Assembly (NCBI GenBank): GCA_034769895.1
Contig: CM068369.1
Span: 148,528,574-148,592,573 of the forward strand
DNA from: Magicicada septendecula
Lineage: Eukaryota; Arthropoda; Insecta; Hemiptera; Cicadidae
Reading direction: 5' to 3'
Length of the DNA: 64,000 nucleotides
Part shown: one piece after another, positions 17,031 through 28,085 of the stretch
Layout: the number at the start of each line of letters is the position of its first letter
Position numbering within the stretch: position 1 is the stretch's first letter
Notes under the pieces: generated by a model
Told to the model about the DNA's origin: nothing
Seen by the model: the letters and a program-made list of their open reading frames with translations, nothing else
Databases searched by the model: none
Program-made: the position numbers and the translations under genes

Positions 17031-19205
17031 TATATTACTTTAAGGAAAAAATAAGTTCACCATTGTAAGGGTAGCCATTTGTAAAAAGAAGATGGCGGAA
17101 GGGTTGAAAGGGTGGGAAATTATCAGTTTTCTGCAAATAGCTTTTTACTTATAAATTTTAGCGAAAATTGTTAGAAATAAAAGTTGTAGCTAACATTGTT
17201 TCCTATAATATTCTTTTTTAAAGATTTATCTATGATAAAAATTAAAGGAGTTATGTCGTGTTGAAAGTGGTGCTTATTTTCGGTCATTTCCTTCTCGGCA
17301 ATTAGTGACGAAATTCAATCGCGAATAACTGACAAATTATTAATCAGATCCAAAAATCCAAAAATACGTGTTTTTACAAATTTAATTTGTGACGATTTAA
17401 ATTGTAACAATAATAGTAAAATAAAAAAATTAAAAATATTAAGTTCGCGAGCGATTAAGCCACTTTAAATCTCACTATAATGCCTAAAACCCCTGTATGT
17501 ACTCAGTATGAGAGGAAGAAGTAATTAAGAAGTACGAAGATACTTTAATAAAAAAGCCTATTGTAAAAAGTTATGATTGGCATATTTAACCCTTTGCTGT
17601 TATCAGGCGGTGACCTGTTAATTCCGGACTCGACATGTTTTCCGAGTCGTCTGTAATTTAGAATAAAAAAAAACCTAATGTTAATAATTAAAAAATCTGA
17701 AGACACAGATAGTCGCTAAAACAACTTATTTAAATTATGTATATTTATTTAGGTATAGTTTGTGTAAATAAAAATGTTAACTTAAAGAGAGATAGGGACT
17801 ATATTCTCTCGCAATAGTGGCCCTACTCCCCCCTTGTTATGTACCAGTCGAAGCGAGCAGAAAACTCGCTCTCGCTATGTTGACTTCATGCAGTGCAGAC
17901 GTGCGAGCAAACGCTCTGACACAATGTTGCGAATTCTTTTGTTTTACTTAAATATTGTATACGAGAAATTACTGCTAAAAGTATGTGTTATGCATTAATT
18001 AGTACAGTTATGTGAAAACAAGAGACATAACTTATAACACGAAATATAAAAATGGTGTAAAAACAAGATGACTGCTAACTTCAAGAACTAACTACTCTTT
18101 CAACATCATTCCTGGAGATGTGAACTACCAGAACTTATAAACACTCGTAGACCCGACAGAATATGCAGATCAGGACATCCGAGAACCTACATGTACCTGC
18201 ATCGTAGAAGGTTCAATCTACTCTGCGGACTTTTGATCCATTAATGACGAAGACCAGACCGAGATGATGACGGCGCTTTCAAGGATTCCCAAGACGGACA
18301 CCCCAGGACGAGGTTTCTACATTCCATTCTAAAGGTGACTCGATAGCCTGTCTATCGAGGGTTACTAATATTTGTTAGACAACACACTTTAAAAGAGACT
18401 TTTCAGAGACTATTAATTTTGTAAACATTAAAAGAGTAAATCTAAGAGTTTTAATGTAACTACTCAAATATCATACGTTGTAACGGTTTATATGTTAATG
18501 TATCGTAGTACAATTCCAAGCAATAATACCATTCTTCAAATGGTTAAATAAAAAGGTCTTGCAAGCTAATATCATGAATTGAGTATAACTAAAAGTCTTA
18601 ACTGCTAAATACCGAAAGTTAACCCGGATCCGAGGTATAGCTAAATAGAATCAATTTTCATCCCAAAGTTTAAAGAAAGCATTGAAATAATTTTAGTTTA
18701 ATTAGTAATGTCATGGGATCTGTCAGTAAATGTTTTTAAATGTTGTTAAATAAAGAGAAGTCGTCTTGTTACACACATATAACGAGTGCGTAAATCAATA
18801 AAATACCTTCCCTTGTTTCCTTACACTGTTAGCAAGTAAATTGTTAAGTTAATTAAGTGTGGATACATTTCGTTACAACGTAGGCAGCCCATATAATTGA
18901 CAGAGGTCAGTTAAGATGGGTTCCCTGGATTTGTAACGCGGTAATACGTTACAAATTAGCTTCATTTTAAGCTGTGTTTTATTTGCTTATCTTTAATTTT
19001 GAGCAAGTTACAGGTGAATTACAGTACAAGTGTAAATATGTAAAACTAGGTAACCCCGAATTTTTTTAGACATATTTTATGTACGACTTAATTAAAGGAA
19101 ACATTTAATAAAAATACACGTTGGTGAGGATTTTTCGCGATAGCAGTCAATAATGAACAAAAACAAAATTCGTGTTTTTAAAAAATGGTGACGTTTTGGT
19201 CACAA

Positions 19206-19208
<3 letters not shown>
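17031..19208. other. Non-coding left arm of the transposon, with small palindromes
   Basis: No coding frame is seen. There are several short perfect inverted repeats. CTCGATAG-(5 nt)-CTATCGAG lies at about 18339-18359. ATTTGTAACG-(8 nt)-CGTTACAAAT lies at about 18933-18960. A related CGTTRTAACG-type phrase occurs near 18475 and 18870. GACTCG...CGAGTC lies near 17620-17645. These could be subterminal protein-binding repeats, but there is no direct evidence. Confidence 0.4.
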
Positions 19209-19255
<47 letters not shown>

Positions 19256-19372
19256 CTTTAATATTTATACTAAATTTACCTCAAGATATTTTTTCTATTT
19301 TGAGCATGTTTCGAGAGTTCCTGTTCTCTCATCTTCAGCCTTCGCCATCTTGTTTCTGGCAGAAAGTGATTG

Positions 19373-19412
<40 letters not shown>

Positions 19413-19617
19413 CGTGATTTTCTAGGACTAGAAAGTTAGATATCGGTAACGTTGAAGTTCCGAAAAATATACATGAATTAACCCCCCCCACACACACACA
19501 CATATATATATATATATTTAAAAGTATAATATATTTTCTACACATAAAAAGAGAAAAATCGTAGTTACATGCAAATTTGGAGTAAGTGCTTCATCTTCAT
19601 ATATATATATATATATA
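19209..19617 (-). mobile_element. Penelope-like 3' scrap among TG/TA microsatellites
   Basis: A roughly 120-bp non-repetitive core (about 19255-19375) is flanked by (TG)n(TA)n at 19209-19254 and (TA)n at 19376-19411. Further CA/TA runs follow at 19489-19517 and 19599-19617. On the minus strand the core carries a CTGAAGATGAGAG ... CTCTCGAAACATG motif, the hammerhead-like signature that PLEs carry in their terminal repeats. Too little remains to assign a PLE family. The scrap lies inside the 9.57-kb transposon and so is younger than it. Confidence 0.45.
19295..19350 (-). ncRNA. Degenerate hammerhead-ribozyme motif
   Basis: On the minus strand the core box CTGAAGA (19332-19338) is followed by U, a perfect 5-bp stem GAGAG/CUCUC around an 8-nt loop, and GAAA (19309-19312). 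The expected short palindromic stem III (ACAUGU) reads ACAUGC, and I cannot form a stem I. It is probably inactive but clearly derived from the PLE type of hammerhead. Confidence 0.45.
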
Positions 19618-19880
19618 TTTTATGTATATATATTATATGTATGTAGAAAATATATTAAACTTTTAAATATTATTAAGTTTTTAATTTTTAATTTTTATAT
19701 AATAAATATTTGAGAAGGGTCATAATTTGTGACCGTAACATCGTCGTTTTTGGAAAACATGAATTTTGTTTTCGATAATTATTGACTGGTATCGCCAAAA
19801 ATCCTCACTAACGTTTATTAATATTCAGTCAAATACAAAGAATTTCATAAAAATACACATTTCTTGTTTTAAAATAGGTT

Positions 19881-19886
19881 TTTATT
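19881..19886 (-). terminator. Poly(A) signal AATAAA of the transposon gene
   Basis: AATAAA on the minus strand lies about 36 nt past the inferred stop codon of the transposon gene (19922-19924). This is a sensible position for 3'-end formation. Confidence 0.5.
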
Positions 19887-19921
19887 TGTTCTACCACTTA
19901 TATTCATAAAGTAAGATATTG

Positions 19922-22900
19922 TTATTCAATATTATTTTTAAAATCTTCATCTTCGTCATTTTTTTCTTCATCTTCATTAATTTGCTCTTCACCTATCTCT
20001 TCATCATCAGATCTTTCTTCCACATCTTCATTTTCTTCGGAAACATCCTTTATATCTACGTCATAAAACTCTTCATTTTGTAATATGTTAATAGGATAAT
20101 TTTTGCACGTTAAAGTTGAACATTTTTTGCAAACATCTAAACATAATAATCCAGCTTTTTTGCAAGTGCACGACTTCGAGTCACAATCTTTTTTGCAGTT
20201 GCAAAATATTGACTCAAGTAATGTTTTTGGAGCGGTTGTGATATCATTACTGGCGTTAATATTTTTCCTTTAACCCATCCCCAATGCTCAACTGGCATAT
20301 CATTATTCAGCCACTTCTGAATTTGCAAATACACTCTAAAAAAGTGAAAATTTGCCGCATCAGCCGTCGGGGGTAAGATTTCAAGCCTAACCGGTTTATT
20401 AATAGCATTTTTTCTATTTTTTTCCTGTAATGATTTTTTAAAACACATATATCTATATTTATTTACACATGCAATATTCTGAGGCGCATTATACAAAAAT
20501 AACAAGAACTTGATTCCACCTGTATATATAGCTTGGTGATTTTGATTGGGCTCATAAAATGTTTGTACTGCGTTTAGCAAAGCTATATCTCCGGACTTCA
20601 TTTTTTCCTCAAATGAATTTAAAACATTTATTTTATCTTTACGGGAAAAAACAAGACGTTGTATCGCATCCTGTTGCTGCATGAATAAATAAAATGTACT
20701 CTTTCGATAAGGGATATTTTGAGAGACTGTTGGACGAATAAATAGTTGCTACATTTGATCCCTTACTCGGTTTGAGCATATAAATTTTTCTAGAAATGGG
20801 TGTAAGAGCCGACATAAGTACCAACACATCAATGTCTTCAGCAACGATTACAGGGATGCTGTTTGATATTTCTAAGGCTGTACGGACAATCAATAAGTCG
20901 GCGTCGCCATCTGATTTTTTTACTCTAATTTCTCCTTGTTCTAAATAATGCGTTAAAAACTGAATAAACCTTGTTTTATTATTTTTTCTTCGTATTGTTT
21001 AATTATTAATTTTTAATTAATATTAATTATTAATTATTTATTTTAATTTTTTCACCGTATTGTATTGTTTATTATTTTTGTTCGTTAAAAAAATTTCTTG
21101 TACGACAGTCACCAACATTTCCTCATCAAAATGTATGTCCGGGCACGAGTTTGTTTTTGATCTTCGTAACCGTTCAACGCCTTTAGTGCTGGTGGAATTA
21201 TTCTCGTAACCATCATCAACTACGACGACATTTGATTGAAAATTTCCTTTTATAAATGTGACATACGAATTAAAAATGTTAGTAAATTGGTCATTTTTTC
21301 CACTGAATACGGTGCAGTAACATTCCACCATCGATAATGAATTCACTATAATCCAATTCAATATTTTCTTTTTCAAAAATTTTAAAGACCTTAGACTTAT
21401 CTGTCTTCCGTAATATTCCTTCATGAAATACTGATAGTGGGTAAGGCGCAAGTTCATATTGCATATTATTTTGCAATTTTACAGCAGGGTCTTCAGAGAC
21501 ACATATCCGTTGGAACAAAAGCAATTGGTCGATTAGTACAATTGCGTCTTGTACTTTTAACGAACTGCTTACTGCAGTTATTGGCAAAACACGGTCTTTG
21601 CGTTTGAAGAAAATATCCTGGAAATTCTTAGCTATCAATTTGTTTAGGCCATTTTTACCGATCTGAAAAGCTTCATAACAATTTATTTCCTCATTGCCAA
21701 CAACTACAGAAGAAATGGACATAATCGCCTCTTCATGAGGAAATGGGTCATGTGAATCAAACCAATCCAATATTTTAGTTAAATCATTTTTATCCCGACA
21801 TTGCCGAGAATCTCTAGCATCGACATGTTGGTCACTCGTTGAAAACTGCACTCCACAAAAGCGTTCAAATTGTTCACAAATATCGTGAGTATATGGCAAA
21901 CTTAAGATCCATTTATTCGCAATATTTTCTGGAACACCTCGGCCGATTATTCCACCAGCTACTTTCATTACCCTCATCAGATCTTGCTCAATTGCCTTGT
22001 CAGTATAGTTACCAGACCAAAATTTACGTGTACGTCTTACAGTACAATAGCCATCGTCAATAAAATTTTTCAACTCTTTGACATTTTGAGTAGGAATGAA
22101 TGATGCAATTTCTATTTCAGAATCTTCAATAAAAGCTCTTATGTGTTGAATATACATGTAGGCCGATTTTGCGTAGTTGAAATGCCCAGCAGCAAAAATA
22201 TATGGCATCATTTGTTGTAAATAAGTTATTTGATCTTTCAAACGGCCAATTTTCTCTGAACGCATAAAACGTTTTGCTATCCCTACCATTTCAGTGTATT
22301 GTATCCACAATTTTGCAGTCTTCCCACGGTTTTTTATCTGTCTAATTTTTTCATGAAAATTGGTGCTTAAAGAGCTTAAAAATGGATGTTTCAAAAGTAA
22401 ATCGTAATTTAGTTCTCCAGAATCAAAATCGTCAAATAAATTGTTTAATTGAATCTGATCTTCATCTGATAAGTTAAGTTCGTCCATAATTTTTCTGCAT
22501 AAAGCTAAGTAAACTAATGTATGACCGCGACACGCTCGTGAATATGCGCGTCCTTCCGACATTTTATCAATTGAACCTGTAGCATAACAGACACGTCTTT
22601 TAGGCCACTTCCAGCATAAATGTAGCCGATACATCCAAGATACGACATTAAAGTGTGAAAACCACCAAGCCGAATGTGAACTTTCCCAACATCTTCTTCG
22701 CAACGTGATTTAACGACTTCAACTGCCTTTTGATACAGAGGCTGATCAAATGTCACGAAACAATTGCTTATTTTATACTTAGAGGCGTTTTGAACGCTAT
22801 ATTTTAAAACGGAATAAATAGTGATTAAATGCATTCCCATAAATGCATTCCAACCTGTAAACGATTCTTGACCAGTCCCGAATATCCATAATAAATCAGC

Positions 22901-25226
22901 ATTTAACATATTACTGTTATTGAAGTTAGGTATATATAAAGGTTTAATTACTTCTTTGGCGTTATGATTAACATGTCCGAAGAAAAAAAAGGGTATCTTC
23001 TCAATTTTATGCAGTATTTCATTCATACTGGGGGCTTTTCTAAGGCGCTTTATTTTTTCTTGTTTTGTAAAACAGTCTTCTGGAGTCACAGCCATAACTC
23101 CACCCATGCAATGAAATGTATTCTTCCCGTCTATAGTATTTACTCAAACACTACACAAATTCAGCAAAGTAATTTTCCTTTAATTTAAGTTTATGGCCAA
23201 GTATCGCACTATCCTCATACATTTTTGTTTCTTTATATGACCCACAAAGACCCAAATTATTGAAAATGTCTGTTATTCGCTTACTCGCAAATTTTCTATG
23301 CAACATTACGGAAAGACCAAGTTGTAAAGGTGATATGAATGATTTAGATCTGAATGATTTTATTATAGAGTGACAGATGGCTGAAACAGTTGTCTTGTGC
23401 TTCTCAGTTATCATTCTTTTGTTTTTCAAAAAAAAATTTCTTCTATTAAATATTTAAGATAATCTGGCACTAAATTTTCCACATCTTCAAGAAAATTGTC
23501 ACTTGCAGGATAGTAATTTATATCATAATTTTTCTGCAAAATTTCATTCCTTATTATACAGCAGCATTTCTTAAAATTGTATTTTTTTCTTCATCTTCAT
23601 TTTTTTTTCACTTAAACAAGATTGTCGAATAGTATCATATTATTGGTCTTTAAGGTAAATGATAGTATCTTTCCCAGAATTTGATACAAATTGAATGAGG
23701 TTTGGACCAAAGTGTTGTAACAATCTTTTTTTTATAGTTGATAAATTGATAGATGGTTCGTCTAAAAATAAAATAAAAATTAATTATTATAATTATTGTT
23801 AGAGCTCTCTACAAAATTAACAGTGTATGTCATCACTAGATAAATTCTTTTGAAATTTAATATAATGTTTATTTTAGTAAAGTCATTCGTTTCATGTATG
23901 TACTAAAAACTGTGTTTAAGGAAGTTAATTCAGCAACTGCGTGAATTAAAAGCTTAAAAATTTTAAATAATATTAGTAAAACCATTTATTTGTTACTAAC
24001 GATAAGTATAAAGTATTCTTTTCATTAAGTTGGTCTCAGTTATATAGATATACTATTATCGTGGGACAAAGTTAAAATTGTTGTAATTTTATTACTGAAC
24101 AGTCAATTTCTCTGAAATTAAGGTATGTTTTAGTTCATACTTTTGACTAACATATTTCCATTTTTCATACTAATCTGTCGGGCAGTAATTTGTTTATTAT
24201 CAAATTTTATATGTTTTTGATCTAACGGCCATAAGAGCAATGTTCACTATCGTAAAAAACAGATTTTTAGAATTATGTTTCTCGAAAACTAAATGGTCAA
24301 TCATTTCCATTTTTTTACCATATATGTATAATTACCTAAGTTTCATTTTCTCTAAATCTTATTAAAATCTGTCGATACTGATTTTTTGAAGTAACTACCT
24401 TAATCGAATTTTATACACAATGTATCAAAAAATATTGTATGCAACTGATGCTTAAAAACTTATTTTACGCATTTGTTGCATACTATAATATTTTTATATG
24501 CTGTGTATAAAGTTTCTACAAAAATAATTAAAATATTATACCTAATTGCTCTGCAAGTTCTGAGAAAGTGAAGTGACTGTCGTTACTGTGTTCCATGTAA
24601 TCGAAAATTTTTTCCATTTGAATATTTATATCGTTACTGTATGGACGGCCTCTCGGACTTCCAGGCTTCTTTTTTCTGAACACTTGACGAATGTTGCTTT
24701 CATAGCACTGCAAATGATATTTTGCCTCTATACCTACTAAATCAACTAACGTAATTCGTTTTATAATATTTTTTGAATAACAGGTACACATTTCTTGGCA
24801 CATTCTCATCAAACGATCCTGAAAATTTTCGTCTTGAATAATTCATACTCTTCGGTTGTATGTCCTAGAATTTCTGCCTGAAATATCCGCTTTCATTCCA
24901 CAAAAAATACAAAGTTCTTTAAAATTAAAACTTCCGGATGATAATCGAATTTTCTTTCTAATAGGGCCAACATTTGATTTATCTTGAGCCTGTTCTGTTC
25001 CAAAACTTGTATTTTTATAGGCGAATTTATTATTCTTTTTTAAAATATATTGTTGTCTGCAATTTTTATGCAATGTTATCTGCGAAATATTTGCAAACAA
25101 TTCATAACGATCATCTTGCCTGTCTTGACTAATTTTTTTCAACGACTCCAACCCATTACTAACGGTAATGGTATTGTCACTCAAATTCGAATTACAAATA
25201 ACACACTTGTCTAGGTTATCTGACAT
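19922..25226 (-). pseudogene. Transposase-like gene with XPG/FEN1-like nuclease domain (degenerate)
   Basis: Exon 1 runs from the ATG at 25226 down to 24542. It has CVIC and CIFC pairs plus an LHKNC motif (zinc-binding type) and a second segment with EAKYHLQCY. A canonical intron follows (TTAG|GTATAAT donor at 24541, T-rich AG acceptor at 23762, 780 bp). Exon 2 continues to the TAA at 19922: LQLGLSVMLHRKF, NTIDGKNTFH, CFVTFDQPLY, HIRLGGFHTLMS, GRAYSRACRGHTL, FWSGNYTDKAIEQDLMR. Then come FEN1/XPG-like blocks: IIDGGMLLHR (about 21332), VVVVDDGY...K...ERLRR (about 21215-21160), DADLLIV, AEDIDVLVLM (about 20835), FIHAATGCDTTS (about 20665). The tail has PPTADAANFHFFRVY, a nine-Cys module (about 20200-20100) and an acidic end. 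Total is about 1,500 codons. Breaks: in-frame TGA 24843-24845, TAA 23640-23642, frame changes near 23.6, 23.43, 23.12, 22.58, 21.30, 20.65 and 20.2 kb, and an AT-rich insertion near 21.0 kb. Confidence 0.75.
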
Positions 25227-26445
25227 TTTGCATGAAGCCTATAGAACAAATTTTTAGGTTTTTATGAAATAACAATCCGATAACAATTAACAATTAAATA
25301 ACAATTTAACTTTATTAAATAAAATCCCGTTATAATAAGCTTTTAAACGTCTTACCAATAAGTATTACGGTTATTTTTGAGCAACGAGGCACGCAAAAAC
25401 GTTTTAATAATACAACTGTTATTTCGTACGGTTGCTAAGCAACGCCGTGTGCGAACAGCTCCGTTGCTCGAACAGCGAAAAGTACAGCTGCTTTCCTCCT
25501 ATCATACTTCGAATCTAGAAGTCCAGGAAAAAATTCCTTTCGGGTGTCTAACGTGCAAGGTCTCTAAAATATTATTCTGAAGTTCGAAGATATTTGTAAG
25601 AAAAACAACGAAGTTATTAACTATTATTTAAACAAACAGCCTTTTTTTGTTAAGTGTGAAATATTAATTTATTACTTAAAAACAGAAGCATTACAATAAT
25701 CTTTATTAGTATTTTGATATATTGGATACTTTGAGGTTTAAAACGCATTTTTGTTTTCTTCGATACGTCAAATAGTTGATTTTTTATAGCGATTTGAACT
25801 TTAAAATTGTTACATTTAAAAACGAGTCAAAATCTTACCCAAATTAAAGAGTTAGCCTTTTTGAAGCTATTAACGATTTCAGATTTTGAACTTCATAATC
25901 TGTTAATGTAGGTTGTTTTTAAATTGAAGTCAGAAGATTAGCGAATTTTTTGAACAATTATAAAAATAAAAACAAATTTTTCGAAAAACGTTTGTTTCGG
26001 CTATTTGCATACATATATTAAATCATAATTTATTCATAAAAATGCGTATAATAACAAAAATATATTCGTGAAGTAGCTTTATTCTTCCTCTTTAAAATGC
26101 ATTTTGTTTCATGTCGATATCTCTTTTTATAGGGCAGTTACATGGGTTTAACCAAAAGAGTGTTACGTTTTCTGCCCGCAAATCGGCGATACGCGAACTT
26201 CCACTCATGTACTACTTATAATACGTTTTACACAAAAAACTATGCGTTTTATGACAACAATTTTAAGGACATTTTTTCATAACTTTTCTTTATCTTTACA
26301 ACGATCCCAGTTAGATTAACCAAAAATTATTTTTGAAGAAATAATTGTTAAATAAAAAATGTTTGGTTATGTTTAATTAATTAAAAAAAAAATGGCTATC
26401 GCTACAATGGTAAAATCTTCTGAAATTTATAACAGTGATTATTAT
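25227..26445. other. Upstream region of the transposon gene, no gene seen
   Basis: This lies between the gene's start and the right terminal repeat and should hold its promoter and leader. A slightly GC-richer patch at 25420-25510 is the likeliest promoter-proximal part, but I find no TATA or initiator motif I would defend. Confidence 0.4.
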
Positions 26446-26514
26446 TTACACGATTCACCAAGATTTTCTTGTTGGTGAATTAATATTGGGTCAAATGTAT
26501 AAGTGACTGGACTA
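26446..26514 (-). repeat. Right terminal inverted repeat of the 9.57-kb transposon
   Basis: Reverse complement of the left end, with a perfect 13-bp terminus. It is followed by TAA at 26515-26517, matching the TAA before the left end. Confidence 0.85.
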
Positions 26515-27165
26515 TAAAAGGACCTGCGGTATATCTATTACAGAAAGTGCCACCAGACAGCTAGAACACCTATGCCGAATTGATAAAAGCTTTAGAATTT
26601 TTGTATGGTGATAAACATTTGCCAGATGTGTACTGAACTCAGTTGAGAGCAAGGCGACAGCATTTGGGGGAGAGCCTTCAAGAGTATGAAGCAAGTATCG
26701 ACATACTAATTAGACTGGCCTATCCTGTTGCGCCAGAAGGTTTTCGAATGAGGTTTTGCGGGCAGACATTTACTTCTGCTGTCCGAGATAACGAACTACA
26801 GGAAGTGTTACGTATGACAAGACTCTATAAGAGTGTGGGTCCCTTGATACATGCTTTGCAATTTGAAGCCGCTATGTCAAAGGGTATTTGGACAAGTCAT
26901 AATGTGCGCTCTAAAACATCGCGACGGCACAGACGATGAAGAGGAAGAACAAGGAACAGAGACCCAACGGTCGGCGCCACAGAATAAAGTAAGAAAGGAT
27001 GGAAGGCTGAAGTTTCTACAGTTGTTTCTATACATGGGAAACGTGGACATCTACAACGAGATTGTCGGGATAGAGTTAAACAGCAGGGAAACAAGCAGTA
27101 GTCGATACAACGGGGTGATAATTTACTGGTGGTACAAAGACCATAGACAATAAGCAAATTTCTAT
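26515..27165 (+). mobile_element. Gag-region fossil, far part (Gypsy-like)
   Basis: Gag-like sequence resumes directly after the transposon. The frame at 26643-26939 contains LRARRQHLGESLQEYEASI and IRLAYPVAP, a pattern common in the middle of Gypsy-type gag proteins (R.Q..GES..EY). Further on are remains of a Cys-His zinc-knuckle region near 27040. It is interrupted a few times and ends where an antisense LINE begins. No protease or polymerase follows. Confidence 0.7.
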
Positions 27166-28085
27166 GTATATTGGCGGGGATCCCACAGCTACTGCCGCAT
27201 CCCGCATCTCAGTTTCCATATCAACTTATTCTGTGTACCTTCATTCTTCAGATTCTTTTCTTCCATACTCCTTTCGATCTATCCATTTTAATCTAGGTCT
27301 GCCTCTTTTTCTTCTGTTGCTAGGTCTGTATTTGAACTCACTCACAGGTACTATTTCTTCACTCATTCTCATTAGGTGTCCAGGAAAGCTGTTTTTATAT
27401 GTTCTATTACAGGTTCTTTTTTATTTGTTCTTTCCCTTATTACGCCATTCCTTACACGTTCCAGACCAGAAACTCTGGAAGCTCGTCTAAGATAGTCCAT
27501 TTCTACAGCTTCAATCTTTCTGCGGTTCTTTTCGTTGATTGTCCAACATTCTGACCCACAGGTGGTAATTGGTTCAACAATGGGGTTAATTCCACTATTT
27601 TCTAACGTTTCAAATAATTTGACTAGTGGGACATTGCCATAAGCCTTTTCGAGGTCTATAAATACCAAATGCGTTTCTAAATTCCTTTCCGTTCGTTTCT
27701 TAGTTATTTGTCGCAACGAAAATAAGTTGTCGACATATGATCTTCCCGCTCTAAATCCACTCTGTTCTTCCACATTACCAATTTCTCCTTCAATTCTGTT
27801 TTTTAGGATTCGACCATACAGCCTTCCTATTGAACTAGTTACACTAATCCCCTGTAGTTATTACAGTCTTCTTATTCCCTTTTTATATATAGAACTAATC
27901 AAAGAGATGTTAAAATCTTGTGGTAATTATTCTCCTTTAATCAGTACCTTATTAAAATTATTTGCTAATAGTTCCCACAAAATACTTGGTCCGTATTTCA
28001 CCAATTCAATAGGAATACCTCCCGGTCCAGTGGATTTATTGTTCTTCATTTCTTTAACCGAGAAAGATTGTAAGCGACGCCTAGT
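27166..28085 (-). mobile_element. Antisense LINE fragment with internal RT deletion
   Basis: Read on the minus strand: MKNNKSTGPGGIPIELVKYGP near 28050-27990 (RT fingers), SSIGRLYGRILKNRIEGEI near 27835-27785, then EEQSGFRAGRSYVDNLFSLRQ and THLVFIDLEKAYGNVPL (motif A). The frame passes from LFETLENSGINP straight into TTCGSECWTINEKNRRK and VEMDYLRRASRV, the region after the RT core. Motifs B to D, including the YADD box, have therefore been deleted while the frame stayed open. The 3' end lies near 27165 with CCCCGCCAATATACA. It is a different LINE family from that at 867-2103, and it inserted into or beside the gag fossil. Confidence 0.85.

Larger units (their letters stand above)
16946..26514 (-). 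mobile_element. 9.57-kb TIR DNA transposon, Academ-like (tentative)
   Basis: The two ends are inverted copies of each other: TAGTCCAGTCACT at 16946 and its reverse complement AGTGACTGGACTA ending at 26514. They are followed inward by a further shared block with ATTAATTCACCAA. Both outer flanks are TAA (16943-16945 and 26515-26517), a 3-bp target duplication. The host sequence on both sides is gag of one LTR fossil, so the ends are well fixed. The only gene-sized content is a degenerate two-exon gene on the minus strand (19922-25226) with a FEN1/XPG-like nuclease domain and a cysteine-rich tail. That combination and the 3-bp duplication fit Academ as I know it. PIF/Harbinger also makes TWA duplications, but I see no Harbinger transposase. 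Being a DNA transposon is strong; the superfamily is inference. Confidence 0.8.

Noticed and set aside
16946-26514. PIF/Harbinger assignment from the TAA duplication
   Set aside because: The duplication alone fits, but no Harbinger DDE transposase or Myb-like partner is seen, and the gene content points elsewhere.
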